The translations under genes were made by a program, and so were the position numbers. The notes beneath the pieces are model-generated. The model made no database searches. It was not told where the DNA came from and worked only from the letters and a program-made list of their open reading frames with translations. From positions 186,001 through 250,000 of the forward strand of contig NW_020825430.1 of the NCBI RefSeq assembly GCF_003286085.1: DNA of 64,000 bases, read 5' to 3'. This DNA is from Drosophila persimilis (lineage: Eukaryota; Arthropoda; Insecta; Diptera; Drosophilidae). Below are positions 1 through 10,665 of the stretch, piece after piece; position 1 is the stretch's first letter; every line of letters begins with the position of its first letter.

Positions 1-444
1 CTCCTCCTGGGAGATGCCTGCTTTGCCTTGCAGCCGGCTTTTTATGTTGAGGGCCGCTTTGTATTGCGCTTTGGCCTTCATCCCCTCCTTGGAACGCTTC
101 GGCCCTTCCCTACGCAGGGAGCTGGTGCCTGGTTCCGGCGAGCGGAGAAGGCTCTCTTCATCCGTCCTGCTTAGAGAGAGCACGCTCTCCAGATCCGTGT
201 CTGTATCGACTACGGCATCTGTGCGGCTCAACTTGCAGGCCACGGAGTGATTTGTTTTTGTTGTTGTTATTGTGGCAGTAGCTTTACAACTGACCTGGCC
301 TGCTCCCGCCAAGTCTGAGGTGTGACCGCTGGCGACACGCAGAGAGGACTGCTCCTCCCCGTGCCCGCCGGTGGTAGCAGTCACGCTTTCCACCGACGTT
401 TGGGTTGACATCCCAACCCGTGCTTGCTCCTTCTTCGACTCCAT
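1..444 (-). CDS. LINE ORF1 (gag-like), N-terminal part, runs off left edge
   Basis: An open frame of 148 codons runs from an ATG at 444-442 on the minus strand to base 1 with no stop, so the gene continues beyond the window. The product begins MESKKEQARVGMSTQ, is rich in Ser, Thr and Glu, has an acidic stretch with alternating Thr-Asp at about residues 80-92, and becomes Lys/Arg rich towards the edge. This is the usual look of the low-complexity N-terminus of a LINE ORF1 nucleic-acid-binding protein (R1/LOA/jockey type); the zinc knuckles or RRM that would confirm it lie outside. The long GC-rich leader in front, different from the AT-rich flanking errantivirus, supports a separate element. 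The open frame on the other strand (14-250) is a shadow. A host gene is possible but less likely. Confidence 0.6.
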   Translation of the reverse strand, partial: MESKKEQARVGMSTQTSVESVTATTGGHGEEQSSLRVASGHTSDLAGAGQVSCKATATITTTKTNHSVACKLSRTDAVVDTDTDLESVLSLSRTDEESLLRSPEPGTSSLRREGPKRSKEGMKAKAQYKAALNIKSRLQGKAGISQEE

Positions 445-711
445 AGTTGGCCCGAGGGTCCATACTGGTTAATATTTTTCGGGGGGACCACCCCCTAGCG
501 TTTTAGGCCTGACCGCCAGGCACCTCTAGCCATGGCCCTGGTTCGGTTCCCCCGACTTTGAATCGGGAAGACGCCGGACCATAGCCTTAGCTAGACACTG
601 CATTACCCCGGACAGAGCAAGCGACAGTGCATTACCCTTGTCCGGGGTAATGCAGTGTCCATTGCCCAGCCGGCACCCTCGTGGAGGGTTCAGCTAGAGG
701 ATTTTCGCCAG
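445..711 (-). other. LINE 5' untranslated leader
   Basis: GC-rich sequence between the ORF1 start codon and the break into errantivirus integrase DNA at about 711/712. It contains no long reading frame. The sharp switch at 711/712, where integrase sequence begins mid-gene, marks the LINE 5' end or a rearrangement point. It carries the hairpin at 594-659. Confidence 0.5.
594..659. repeat. 21-bp perfect inverted repeat (hairpin) in LINE leader
   Basis: Arms 594-614 and 639-659 are perfect reverse complements (GACACTGCATTACCCCGGAC... against ...GTCCGGGGTAATGCAGTGTC) with a 24-nt spacer. The spacer holds a third, imperfect copy of the arm (GACAGTGCATTACCC, 623-637). In RNA this would form a stable stem in the leader of the LINE transcript. 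Confidence 0.9.
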
Positions 712-1141
712 CCGATAACATAGAAAACAAGCTCACAAAATTCGAGTTAATTCTATACACTTATAACCATAAAACGGTTCATAATACTACAAAAAAAGAT
801 CCCCAGCTGATATCTTCCTGTACGCCGGACTACCAGATTATAACACCCAACTGAATAAAGTTAGGAAGCTCAATCATTTGAATAACGATCGAATTGACTT
901 TGAAGTAGACACACGCTACAAGAATGCACCCCTAGTTAAAACAAAAACAACCAACCCGTTCAAAAGAACAGGTGAAATTAGGCAGGTAGACGAAAAGCAC
1001 TTTGAAGAGAAAAATAGAGGCAGAAAAATCACCCACTATAAAACAAAAGTCAAAAGAAAGAAAAAATCTAATAAAAGTAAATACGATAATTGCAGAGTAT
1101 CCGAAGAGAGTACTGGGAATCCGGAGCTACAACATGATTAA
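712..1141 (+). pseudogene. pol: Errantivirus A integrase C-terminal fragment (unit 0)
   Basis: The 3' end of a family A pol gene, entering in the middle of integrase. It matches the uninterrupted copy at 40676-41830 closely, including the Lys/Arg-rich C-terminal tail. Compared with that copy, two extra A residues near 790-800 shift the frame, so the fragment reads open only from about 878. Its stop codon (1139-1141) overlaps the env start by eight bases, the same pol/env overlap seen in the other units. Everything upstream in this unit is replaced by LINE sequence. Confidence 0.85.
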
Positions 1142-2528
1142 GATTATAATCTTACTAATGTTCACCGTCCTACAAGCTACCGGACAGAATATAGAGATAG
1201 ATCCCATCAACTCAAGGAATGGATATCTCATATTCAAAACAAATACCATTAACATACCCATTAATTATGAATACCAATATCTAACAATTAATATAACAAA
1301 AACAGATGAAACATATCAGAGTTTACTAGAACAGGCAACCCAATTTGATAACGAAATCCAAGTTCAATATTTAGTCGAGAAATTGCAACGTGAATTCACC
1401 GGCATAAAAATAGCCAAAAGAAACAGAAGAGGCCTTATAAATGCAGTAGGCACAATATATAAATATCTATTTGGAGAGTTAGATCAAGGTCATGATAAGG
1501 TCGAATTAGAAGGGAAATTAGACAATCTGGCTAGCCACAGTGTTCAAGTTAACGAATTAAACTTAGTAATTCAAGCAGTAAATTCCGGCATAGAAGTTGT
1601 CAATAAATTAAACAAAGATAATGACAGAAATAAGCAACTAGAAATATTAATATTTAACCTTCAACATTTTACTGAGTACATAGAGGATATTGAATTAGGC
1701 ATGCAGCTAACAAGATTAGGTATCTTTATTCCAAAATTATTGAGGCAGGATTACCAGAAACACATCGATTCAGAGAAATTATTAAATATCAAAACATCTA
1801 CTTGGTTGAAATCAGACACTAACGAAATACTAATAATTTCCAACATCCCACGAGAGATCAGAAATATTCCTATACTTAAAATTGTTCCATATCCAGATGA
1901 AGATAATAACATCCTCACTGACCTAACGCAAAACAATTATTACATTCTAGAAAACGAGGTATATGAAAAAGAATCAAAACGAAAAATAAATGACGAATGT
2001 ATTTCAGGAATAGTCAAACAAGTAGAAACAAAATGACCATACACCAAAGCACACCAAAACTTTCAAATAAGTTTCATAGAACCCAATATATTGTTAACTT
2101 GGAAATTACCAAAAACCTTATTAAACCAAGATTGCCTAAACCAAGAAATAAAAGTAGAAGGTAACGCATTAATAAAAATACATAATTGCAGTTTACAATT
2201 AAACGAATTCTTAATATCCAACTCAATACCAGAATTTGCACAGAGCATATACATCAACAATAACGTAACAAAAATTAAACCACTGTCTTATTTGCAAACC
2301 AAAGAAATCGTAATAGAAAATACTCGATTAAATAATGTATTACATGTAAGCTTAATACTACTATTTGTCATAATCATAATAGGATTAAGCTACAAATTGT
2401 TTAGTCTAAGTAAAAGCAATAAGCCTAAGACCGACCCGCACATAGAAACATCCTTAGACGAAGACGAAGAATCCCCAGCAGGCACAGTTTTAGACGCACC
2501 TGAACTATATCCAAGGATAATCGCCTGA
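1134..2528 (+). pseudogene. env: Errantivirus A env, one nonsense codon (unit 0)
   Basis: Envelope glycoprotein of an insect errantivirus, 464 codons from ATG 1134 to TGA 2526-2528. Visible features in order: a hydrophobic signal peptide (residues 1-17); a basic RNRR site near residue 100 followed by a glycine-rich fusion-peptide-like stretch (GLINAVGTIYKYLFG), as in furin-processed env proteins; a long surface/ectodomain region; a transmembrane helix near residues 405-425 (LILLFVIIIIGLSY); and an acidic tail. A single TGA at 2034-2036 interrupts it where the copies at 14769 and 42720 keep a Cys codon. Otherwise the frame is continuous. Env in this group is normally expressed from a spliced RNA; no splice site was assigned. 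Confidence 0.85.
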
Positions 2529-2555
2529 GGACAGGCTTAAATCTAACAATGGGGG

Positions 2556-3251
2556 AGTGACATATCTATAGTCCATGCTCCGCATACCCTTGTCTATGTC
2601 TATTACCCTACACCCACTATACTATAAACAATCCGACACTCGCAGCTTTGAAACCCCATAAACAATCTCACGCTCGAAATGGACCACGCGTAGCCGATTG
2701 CAGGCAATGTAAACAAACACCCTAAGCTAGAAGTGGAACATAAAACAATAGATGCCGCACTAGAATCCAGCCGCACTAAAATCCAGCCGCACTAGAATCA
2801 CGCCACTCTTCAGAGATCAATTACTAATCGATTCTCAAGAACCACGCCATCGTAGCTGACCAATCAGAGGCCGTATTCTCAGCCACCCCCAAGTAATGCA
2901 ACACCGATCATACGCAGCGGAAGCCTTTCATCAAAAGCCGCCTTTCCCACATATCGATCGAGTCACGTACTCCATCTCCGAAGCCGAAGTCGAAGCCAAC
3001 GCCTCCGAATCCAAATCCGAATCCCAAGCCGAGCATCATGATATAAATAGTCTACATTTAAGAAGGCAAATCAGTTCTGTTCAAGACAAACGTCAATCGC
3101 GACACCGTCGGAGAATTCAACAAAAGTTAATTCCATTCAAGACATCGGACATCAGTCAACGTCGGGGAAATAACTAATCAATGTGCACTAAGTTTAAGTG
3201 AAAGAATAAAATCTTTTTTAAAACGTAAACTGCAGTGTCGCATATTTAACT
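2556..3251 (+). repeat. Errantivirus A LTR1
   Basis: 696 bp, starting AGTGACATAT right after the purine tract GGGGG (2551-2555) and ending ATTTAACT where the primer site begins. U3 holds one copy of a 20-bp motif (ACTATAAACAATCCGACACT) that is repeated two or three times in other LTRs. A core promoter lies at 3041-3075 and a polyadenylation signal AATAAA at 3205-3210. A 93-codon open frame (2896-3177) lies inside and is treated as a finding, not a gene. Confidence 0.9.
3041..3075 (+). promoter_or_regulatory. LTR core promoter: TATA box and initiator
   Basis: TATAAATA at about 3042-3049 is followed 30 bp downstream by TCAGTT at 3071-3076, the arthropod initiator. Together they place transcription start near 3073 and so the U3/R border. 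The same pair recurs in the other LTRs, for example TATAAATA near 9315 and TCAGT near 9344. Inferred from sequence only. Confidence 0.65.
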
Positions 3252-3266
3252 AGCGCAGTCGGTAGG
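3251..3266 (+). other. Primer binding site, tRNA-Ser type
   Basis: TAGCGCAGTCGGTAGG directly follows LTR1 and matches the tRNA-Ser primer site of the 17.6/297 group except for one base: TGG is TAG here. LTR6 keeps TGGCGCAG (39088 on) but has a different change further in. LTR3, 4 and 5 have AGGCGCAG. Confidence 0.75.
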
Positions 3267-3452
3267 ATCTCAGTTAAAAGTGAACCCTTTTTTTTAGACG
3301 ATCAATTGTCGTAGTGACAGTTACAGTGCGTAATAACCTACAGTGACCAGAGAAAAAGTAACGCTAATACTAAAGAGATCCGCCAAAGAATCTACACACG
3401 ATTCAAACTCAATTAATATTAGAAAAAAATAAATAAATAAAAAGAAATCAAC
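3267..3452 (+). other. Errantivirus A gag leader
   Basis: Untranslated leader between primer site and gag ATG, with a T-run near 3290 and an A/T-rich AAATAAATAAATAAA stretch just before the ATG. Two DINE copies elsewhere (33600 and 39282) are inserted in this A-rich stretch. Confidence 0.7.
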
Positions 3453-4385
3453 ATGCCGCTGACAGAAATACACCTGAACCAAGCCTTGAAGTCAATCAGG
3501 CAAATTCCACCATACGACGGATGCCAAGAACGTTTAAGTTCGTTCATAAGCAGGATTGAGTACATCTCCGGATTGTACCCAACAGAAGACCGCAGACAAC
3601 AAAGCATCATGTACGGAGCCACTGAGGGTCAACTGTGCGGACGAGCACAACTTTTATCACAGAGCCCTCAACCCAACACCTGGAGTGATCTAAAGGAAGC
3701 CCTAATCAGCAAATTCAACAACCACACTCCATACGAGACGCAACTACAACAATTACACGATACCGAATGCAATGGGAGTATTCGTAAGTTCATAGAGGAA
3801 CTAGAAATTAAGTCCAATGTTATAATAAGCAAACTAAATCTGGAAACTAGCGCAGAAAATAAGATAATCTTTAAAAACGCTATGGAAAATGACACCAGAC
3901 ATACCATAGAAGATGCTCTACCCAATAGACTGTTCATTATCTTAGCAAAGAAAGACATTTCTACTATGGCTAAACTAGAAAAATCAGCTCAAGAGTTAGG
4001 AATCTACGAAAATTTCGTAAATGATAACAAGAATCACGAACACTCAAGAAACGGAAATAACAATCGTAGGAACGTTGGAACTTATTACCCTCGCTATAGT
4101 AGTAACGATTATAACAATCAAAACCCAAGTACTTCCAGAACTAATCATGGAACGAATCGAAATAATGCAGTAAATAATAAAGGATTATTTAATGAATTTA
4201 GAAATTCCTTAAACCAGGGCAGAGCACAGAATCCCACTAACTATCAAATTAACCAGACTCAGGCAGGTAGCAGTGCACCGAATCAGCCAGTCAAACGATC
4301 TAGGGAAAGCCAAAGTGGACATATGAAAATGGATGTAAATTTTCAGCAGAGTGCCTCGGAAGAAATCGAGGAGGACCATATATAG
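3453..4385 (+). CDS. gag: Errantivirus A Gag, uninterrupted (unit 1)
   Basis: 310 codons from ATG 3453 to TAG 4383-4385. Gag packages the RNA and forms the particle. The N-terminal two thirds looks like a helical capsid (for example NTWSDLKEALISKFNNHTPY and FIEELEIKSNVIISKL). The C-terminal third is Asn/Arg/Gln-rich (residues about 190-290) and basic, with no CCHC zinc knuckle, as is usual for errantivirus Gag. Pol lies in the -1 frame and overlaps the end of gag, so Pol would be made by -1 frameshifting. The start follows an A-rich leader and is conserved in units 2, 4 and 5. Coding potential is intact, but expression is unknown. Confidence 0.85.
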   Translation: MPLTEIHLNQALKSIRQIPPYDGCQERLSSFISRIEYISGLYPTEDRRQQSIMYGATEGQLCGRAQLLSQSPQPNTWSDLKEALISKFNNHTPYETQLQQLHDTECNGSIRKFIEELEIKSNVIISKLNLETSAENKIIFKNAMENDTRHTIEDALPNRLFIILAKKDISTMAKLEKSAQELGIYENFVNDNKNHEHSRNGNNNRRNVGTYYPRYSSNDYNNQNPSTSRTNHGTNRNNAVNNKGLFNEFRNSLNQGRAQNPTNYQINQTQAGSSAPNQPVKRSRESQSGHMKMDVNFQQSASEEIEEDHI

Positions 4386-7300
4386 AAATAATTGTAAATA
4401 ATAAAAAGTTAAGAGGTATCGCGGACTCGGGATCGTCAATAAATATAATAAAGGAAAACTATACAGATTCCAAAGTCGATAGCGACAACCTCACCGTCCA
4501 TACCATCAAAGAACCCGTCCGTCTGACTCAGAGCATTACACGAAATGCAACCAAAAACTATCCGACAAAACAAAAATGTTATATTCATAATTTTTCTGAA
4601 AATTATGACAAACTCTTAGGCAGATAATATTTGATGGCCAGCAAAGCCGTCATCGATTACCGAAATGAAACGGTAACGTTAGGAGAAAGGTCATACCCAA
4701 TCATCCAAAGTGGAGAAGAAATTGCCGACGGCAAGCCCGCACACAAAGGTGATAAGTCATCTTCAAAGGAAGATATAACTACACCCAAGTGTCTTGACCC
4801 ATCTCCTGAAGGAGAGCAATACTTCGCTTCCGCATTAGAGAATGAATTAAGGGAATGTAACCAGCTAAGGTTGGAACATCTAAATGACGAAGAAAAGGAG
4901 AAACTAAAGAAAGTTCTCTATGAACTTAAGGACGTGCAGTATAAAGAAGGTGACATTTTGACCTTCACTAGTACTATAAAGCACGAAATTAAAACCCATC
5001 ACCAAGATCCTGTATATCGTCGACCATATAAGTATGCTCAAATACACGATCAGGAAGTGACCCAACAAATAAAAGATATGATTAGACAGGGAATCATTCG
5101 TAAGTCGAATTCTCCCTATTGTGCACCCATTGCTATGATACCAAAGAAGATAGATTCTTCAGGAAAGCAGAAATATCGTATGGTAGTAGATTATAGAAGT
5201 CTAAACGAGGTGACAATCAAGCACAAATTTCCTACCCCCAGAATGGACGAAATCCTAGATAAACTAGGTAGGTGCCAATATTTTACAACAATCGATTTAG
5301 CTAAGGGATTCCATCAAATTCCCATGGAACCTAGCTCGATCCCAAAAACAGCTTTCTCCACGAAGCATGGTCATTACGAGTTCACTCGTATGCCTTTTGG
5401 GCTAACCACTGCCCCCGCCACATTCCAAAGATGCATGAACAATCTGTTAGAAGATTTAATTTTCAAAGATTGCCTTGTGTATCTAGACGACATCATTATC
5501 TATTCCACATCATTGGAAGAACATTTGTTGTCTCTTAAAAGGGTCTTTGGAAAGTTGAGAGATGCAAACCTCAAACTTCAAATGGATAAGTGTGAATTCC
5601 TTAAGAAAGAAACGGAATTGCTAGGCCATGTAGTAACAACTAACGGCATAGTTCCTAATCCAAAGAAAATATCCGCCATAATAAACTTCCCAATACCCAA
5701 TACAACCACAAAAATAAAATCATTCATAGGTTTATGCGGATTTTATAGGAAATTCATTCCCAATTTTGCTAATATAGCAAAACCAATGACACTCAAATTA
5801 AAGAAACGAGCAGTCATAGACCCAACCGAGGAAAAATACGTCGAGGCCTTCGAAAAGTTGAAAGTACTTATCACCTCAGACCCCATCCTCGCATTCCCAG
5901 ATTTCAACAAAATGTTCACGGTAACAACCGATGCAAGTAACATTGCATTAGGAGCAGTGCTGTCGCAAGACCACAAACCAATTTGCTATGCAAGTAGAAC
6001 CTTAAACGAACATGAAATCAATTATTCAGAAATAGAAAAGGAATTACTAGCTATAGTTTGGGCAACTAAGTATTTCAGATCATACCTGTTTGGTAGAACG
6101 TTTGAGATATTAAGTGATCACAAACCCTTGATTTGGTTGAATAACCTCAAGGAACCAAATATGAAGCTACAACGATGGAAGATCAAATTAAATGAATTTG
6201 ACTTCAAAATAAAATATTTACCAGGAAAGGAGAACCATGTAGCCGATGCGCTATCAAGAGTAAAGATTAACGAAAACCTACTCGGGGAAACCATTAATAG
6301 TGATTGTGCAACGGTCCATAGCGCGCAAGAAGATAATACAAATTATATTCCTCTTACAGAGCGACCAATCAATTACTATAATAGGCAAATAGAACTGATT
6401 AAAGGTAATGAGGATAAGGTAGAAACATCCCACTATTTCCACAAGATACTGATAAAAATCACATATACTGAAATGACAGAGTCGTCAGCGAAAGATATAA
6501 TAAAGGAATATGTGTGTACTAAAAAGAGTGCACTATATTTCCATACTGAAGTAGACTTCCCACTGTTCCAAAGGGCATTCCTGGAGATAATCAGTCCAAA
6601 CCACTTCACAAAACTGATTAAATCCAGTACCAAACTCATAGATATTCCGAACTACTCCGAATTCAAGGAACAAATATTGAAGAATCATAAAGAGCTACTT
6701 CACCCAGGTATCGAAAAGACCACTAATTAAAGGAAAATTCTACTACCCCGATTATCAAAAGTTAATCCAAAATATTATCAATGAATGTCCTACGTGCAAC
6801 GTTGCTAAAACAGAGCATCGTAACACCAATCTAACCTTCGAAATCACCCCTGAAATACAAAATATCAGAGAAAAGTATGTCATGGATTTGTATGTGGTAG
6901 GCAATCAACAATTCGTATCATGCATTGATGTATATTCTAAATTCGCTACCCTTGTAGAAGTTAAGAGTCGTGCCTGGTTAGAAATAAAGAGAGCCATCAT
7001 AAAAGTCTTTAACGAAATGGGCAAGCCACAGGAAATTAAAGCCGGCAAAGATTCAGCCTTTATGTGCGCCGCATTGCAAGCATGGTTGAATGCGGAAAAT
7101 GTGAAAATCGAAATCACTACCAGTAAAAACGGAGTTTCTGATGTAGAACGGCTACATAAAACGATCAATGAAAAATTAAGAATCATTTCAAGCGAGGATA
7201 ACATAGAAAACAAGCTCACAAAATTCGAGTTAATTCTATACACTTATAACCATAAAACGGTTCATAACGGTTCACAAAAAGATCCCCAGCTGATATCTTC

Positions 7301-7624
7301 CTGTACGCCGGACTACCAGATTATAACACCCAACTGAATAAAGTTAGGAAGATCAATCATTTGAATAACGATCGAATTGACTTTGAAGTAGACACACGCC
7401 ACAAGAATGCACCCCTAGTTAAAACAAAAACAACCAACCCGTTCAAAAGAACAGGTGAAATTAGGCAGGTAGACGAAAAGCACTTTGAAGAGAAAAATAG
7501 AGGGAGAAAAATCACCCACTATAAAACAAAATTCAAAAGAAAGAAAAAATCTAATAAAAGTAAATACGATAATTGCAGAGTACCCGAAGAGAGTACTGGG
7601 AATCCGGAGCTACAACATGATTAA
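4379..7624 (+). pseudogene. pol: Errantivirus A pol (protease-RT-RNase H-integrase), broken (unit 1)
   Basis: Domains in order: aspartic protease with IADSGSS (about 4418-4438); reverse transcriptase with YLDD at 5481-5492; RNase H ending in the HVADALSR motif (about 6237-6260); integrase with HHCC zinc finger and DDE core. Breaks: in-frame TAA at 4625-4627 between protease and RT, shared with units 2 and 3, while the copies near 31600 and 35775 have a sense codon there; a 5-bp deletion near 6727 that ends the RT frame at 6730; the second catalytic Asp of integrase changed to Gly (7044-7046); and a two-base shift near 7266. From 4631 to 6730 the frame is open. It ends overlapping env by eight bases. 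Confidence 0.88.
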
Positions 7625-8857
7625 GATTATAATCTTACTAATGTTCACCGTCCTACAAGCTACCGGACAGAATATAGAGATAGATCCCATCAACTCAAGG
7701 AATGGATATCTCATATTCAAAACAAATACCATTAACATACCCATTAATTATGAATACCACTATCTAACACTTAATATAACAAAAACAGATGAAACATATC
7801 AGAGTTTACTAGAACAGGCAACCCAATTTGATAACGAAATCCAAGTTCAATATTTAGTCGAGAAATTGCAACGTGAATTCAACGGCATAAAAATAGCCAA
7901 AAGAAACAGAAGAGGCCTTATAAATGCAGTAGGCACAATATATAAATATCTATTTGGAACGTTAGATCAAGATGATAAGGTCGAATTAGAAGGGAAATTA
8001 GACAATCTGGCTAGCCACAGTGTTCAAGTTAACGAATTAAACTTAGTAATTCAAGCAGTAAATTCCGGCATAGAAGTTGTCAATAAATTAAACAAAGATA
8101 ATGACAGAAATAAGCAACTAGAAATATTAATATTTAACCTTCAGACACTAACGAAATACTAATAATTTCCAACATCCCACGAGAGATCAGAAATATTCCT
8201 ATACTTAAAATTGTTCCATATCCAGATGAAGATAATAACATCCTCACTGACCTAACGCAAAACAATTATTACATTCTAGAAAACGAGGTATATGAAAAAG
8301 AATCAAAACGAAAAATAAATGACGAATGTATTTCAGGAATAGTCAAACAAGTACAAACAAAATGACCATACACCAAAGCACACCAAAACTTTCAAATAAG
8401 TTTCATAGAACCCAATATATTGTTAACTTGGAAATTACCAAAAACCTTATTAAACCAAGATTGCCTAAACCAAGAAATAAAAGTAGAAGGTAACGCATTA
8501 ATAAAAATACATAATTGCAGTGTACAATTAAACGAATTCTTAATATCCAACTCAATACCAGAATTAGCACAGAGCATATACATCAACAATAACGTAACAA
8601 AAATTAAACCACTGTCTTATTTGCAAACCAAAGAAATCGTAATAGAAAATACGCGATTAAATAATGTATTACATGTAAGCTTAATACTACTATTTGTCAT
8701 AATCATAATAGGATTAAGCTACAAATTGTTTAGTCTAAGTAAAAGCAATAAGCCTAAGACCGACCCGCACATAGAAACATCCTTAGACGAAGACGAAGAA
8801 TCCCCAGCAGGCACAGTTTTAGACGCACCTGAACTATATTCAAGGATAATCGCCTGA
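7617..8857 (+). pseudogene. env: Errantivirus A env, internal deletion (unit 1)
   Basis: Same protein as the unit 0 env. A 151-bp deletion at about 8143, flanked by a TCA microhomology in the parent sequence, shifts the frame, and reading stops at 8162. The downstream half remains recognisable, including the TGA shared with unit 0 and the C-terminal membrane helix and tail (to 8857). Signal peptide and RNRR site are kept. A secreted N-terminal fragment is the most it could encode. Confidence 0.85.
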
Positions 8858-8884
8858 GGACAGGCTTAAATCTAACAATGGGGG

Positions 8885-9524
8885 AGTGACATATCTATAG
8901 TCCATGCTCCGCATACCCTTGTCTATGTCTATTACCCTGCACCCACAATACTATAAACAATCCGACACTACTATAAACAATCCGACACTACTATAAACAA
9001 TCCGACACTCTCAGCTTCGAAACTTCGAAACAAACACCCTAAGCTAGTAGTGGAACATAAAACAATAGATGTCGCACTAGAATCACGCCACTCTTCAGAG
9101 ATCAATTACTAATCGATTCTCAAGAACCACGCCATAGTAGAGGCCCTATTCTCAGCCACCCCCAAGTAATGTAACACCGATCATACGCAGCGGAAGCCTT
9201 TCATCAAAAGCCGCCTTTCCCACATATCGATCGAGTCACGTACTCCATCTCCGAAGCCGAAGTCGAAGCCAACGCCTCCGAATCCAAATCCGAATCCCAA
9301 GCCGAGCATCATGATATAAATAGTCTACATTTAAGAAGGCAAATCAGTTCTGTTCAAGACAAACGTCAATCGCGACACCGTCGGAGAATTCAACAAAAGT
9401 TAATTCCATTCAAGACATCGGACATCAGTCATCGTCGGGGAAATAACTAATCAATGTGCACTAAGTTTAAGTGAAAGAATAAAATCTTTTTTAAAACGTA
9501 AACTGCAGTGTCGCATATTTAACT
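8885..9524 (+). repeat. Errantivirus A LTR2
   Basis: 640 bp. Three tandem copies of the 20-bp U3 motif lie near 8950-9010. A U3 segment present in LTR1 (the part with CGAAATGGACCACGCGTAG) is missing. It serves as 3' LTR of unit 1 and 5' LTR of unit 2. TATA box and initiator are kept. Confidence 0.88.
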
Positions 9525-9725
9525 AGCGCAGTCGGTAGGATCTCAGTTAAAAGTGAACCCTTTTTTTTAGACGATCAATTGTCGTAGTGACAGTTACAGT
9601 GCGTAATAACCTACAGTGACCAGAGAAAAAGTAACGCTAATACTAAAGAGATCCGCCAAAGAATCTACACACGATTCAAACTCAATTAATATTAGAAAAA
9701 AATAAATAAATAAAAAGAAATCAAC

Positions 9726-10665
9726 ATGCCGCTGACAGAAATACACCTGAACCAAGCCTTGAAGTCAATCAGGCAAATTCCACCATACGACGGATACCAA
9801 GAACGTTTAAGTTCGTTCATAAGCAGGATTGAGTACATCTCCGGATTGTACCCAACAGAAGACCGCAGACAACAAAGCATCATGTACGGAGCCACTGAGG
9901 GTCAACTGTGCGGACGAGCACAACTTTTATCACAGAGCCTTCAACCCAACACCTGGAGTGATCTAAAGGAAGAAGGAAGACCTAATCAGCAAATTCAACA
10001 ACCACACTCCATACGAGACGCTACTACAACAATTACACGATACCAAATTCAATGGGAGTATTCGTAAGTTCATAGAGGAACTAGAAATTAAGTCCAATGT
10101 TATAATAAGCAAACTAAATCTGGAGACTACCGCAGAAAATAAGATAATCTTTAAAAACGCTCTCGAAAATGCCACCAGACATACCATAGAAGATGCTCTA
10201 CCCAATAGACTGTTCATTATCTTAGCAAAGAAAGACATTTCTACTATGGCTAAACTAGAAAAATCAGCTCAAGAGTTAGGAATCTACGAAAATTTCGTAA
10301 ATGATAACAAGAATCACGAACACTCAAGAAACGGAAATAACAATCGTAGGAACGTTGGAACTTATTACCCTCGCTATAGTAGTAACGATTATAACAATCA
10401 AAACCCAAGTACTTCCAGAAATAATCATGGAACGAATCGAAATAATGCAGTAAATAATAAAGGATTATTTAATGAATTTAGAAATTCCTTAAACCAGGGC
10501 AGAGCACAGAATCCCACTAACTATCAAATTAACCAGACGCAGGCAGGTAGCAGTGCACCGAATCAGCCAGTCAAACGATCTAGGGAAAGCCAAAGTGGAC
10601 ATATGAAAATGGATGTAAATTTTCAGCAGAGTGCCTCGGAAGAAATCGAGGAGGACCATATATAG
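9726..10665 (+). pseudogene. gag: Errantivirus A gag, frameshifted (unit 2)
   Basis: Starts at the same ATG as unit 1. A 7-bp insertion near 9972, probably a local duplication of GGAAG-like sequence, shifts the frame, which then ends at 10067. The correct frame resumes and runs to 10665, including the Asn/Arg-rich tail. Confidence 0.85.

Larger units (their letters stand above)
2556..9524 (+). mobile_element. Errantivirus A unit 1 (LTR1 to LTR2), 17.6/297/Tom-like
   Basis: A structurally complete LTR-gag-pol-env-LTR unit of about 7 kb. It shares LTR1 with the preceding env and LTR2 with the next gag, so it belongs to a tandem array and no target-site duplication can be read at either side. 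The LTR termini (AGTGACATAT to ...TTTAACT), the GGGGG purine tract just upstream, and the tRNA-Ser-like primer site match what is known of the 17.6/297/Tom/ZAM errantiviruses. Gag is open; pol and env are broken. Confidence 0.85.

Noticed and set aside
14..250. 78-codon plus-strand frame at the left edge
   Set aside because: It is a shadow of the minus-strand LINE ORF1, which is open over a longer span and has a clear start.
3251..3266. tRNA-like sequences at 3251 and 58949 as tRNA genes
   Set aside because: Only the acceptor-end complement is present, right after an LTR, which is a primer site and not a tRNA gene.
4631..6730. Calling the 699-codon RT frame an intact gene
   Set aside because: It lacks the protease (TAA at 4625) and most of integrase (frameshift at 6727), so it is a fragment of pol.
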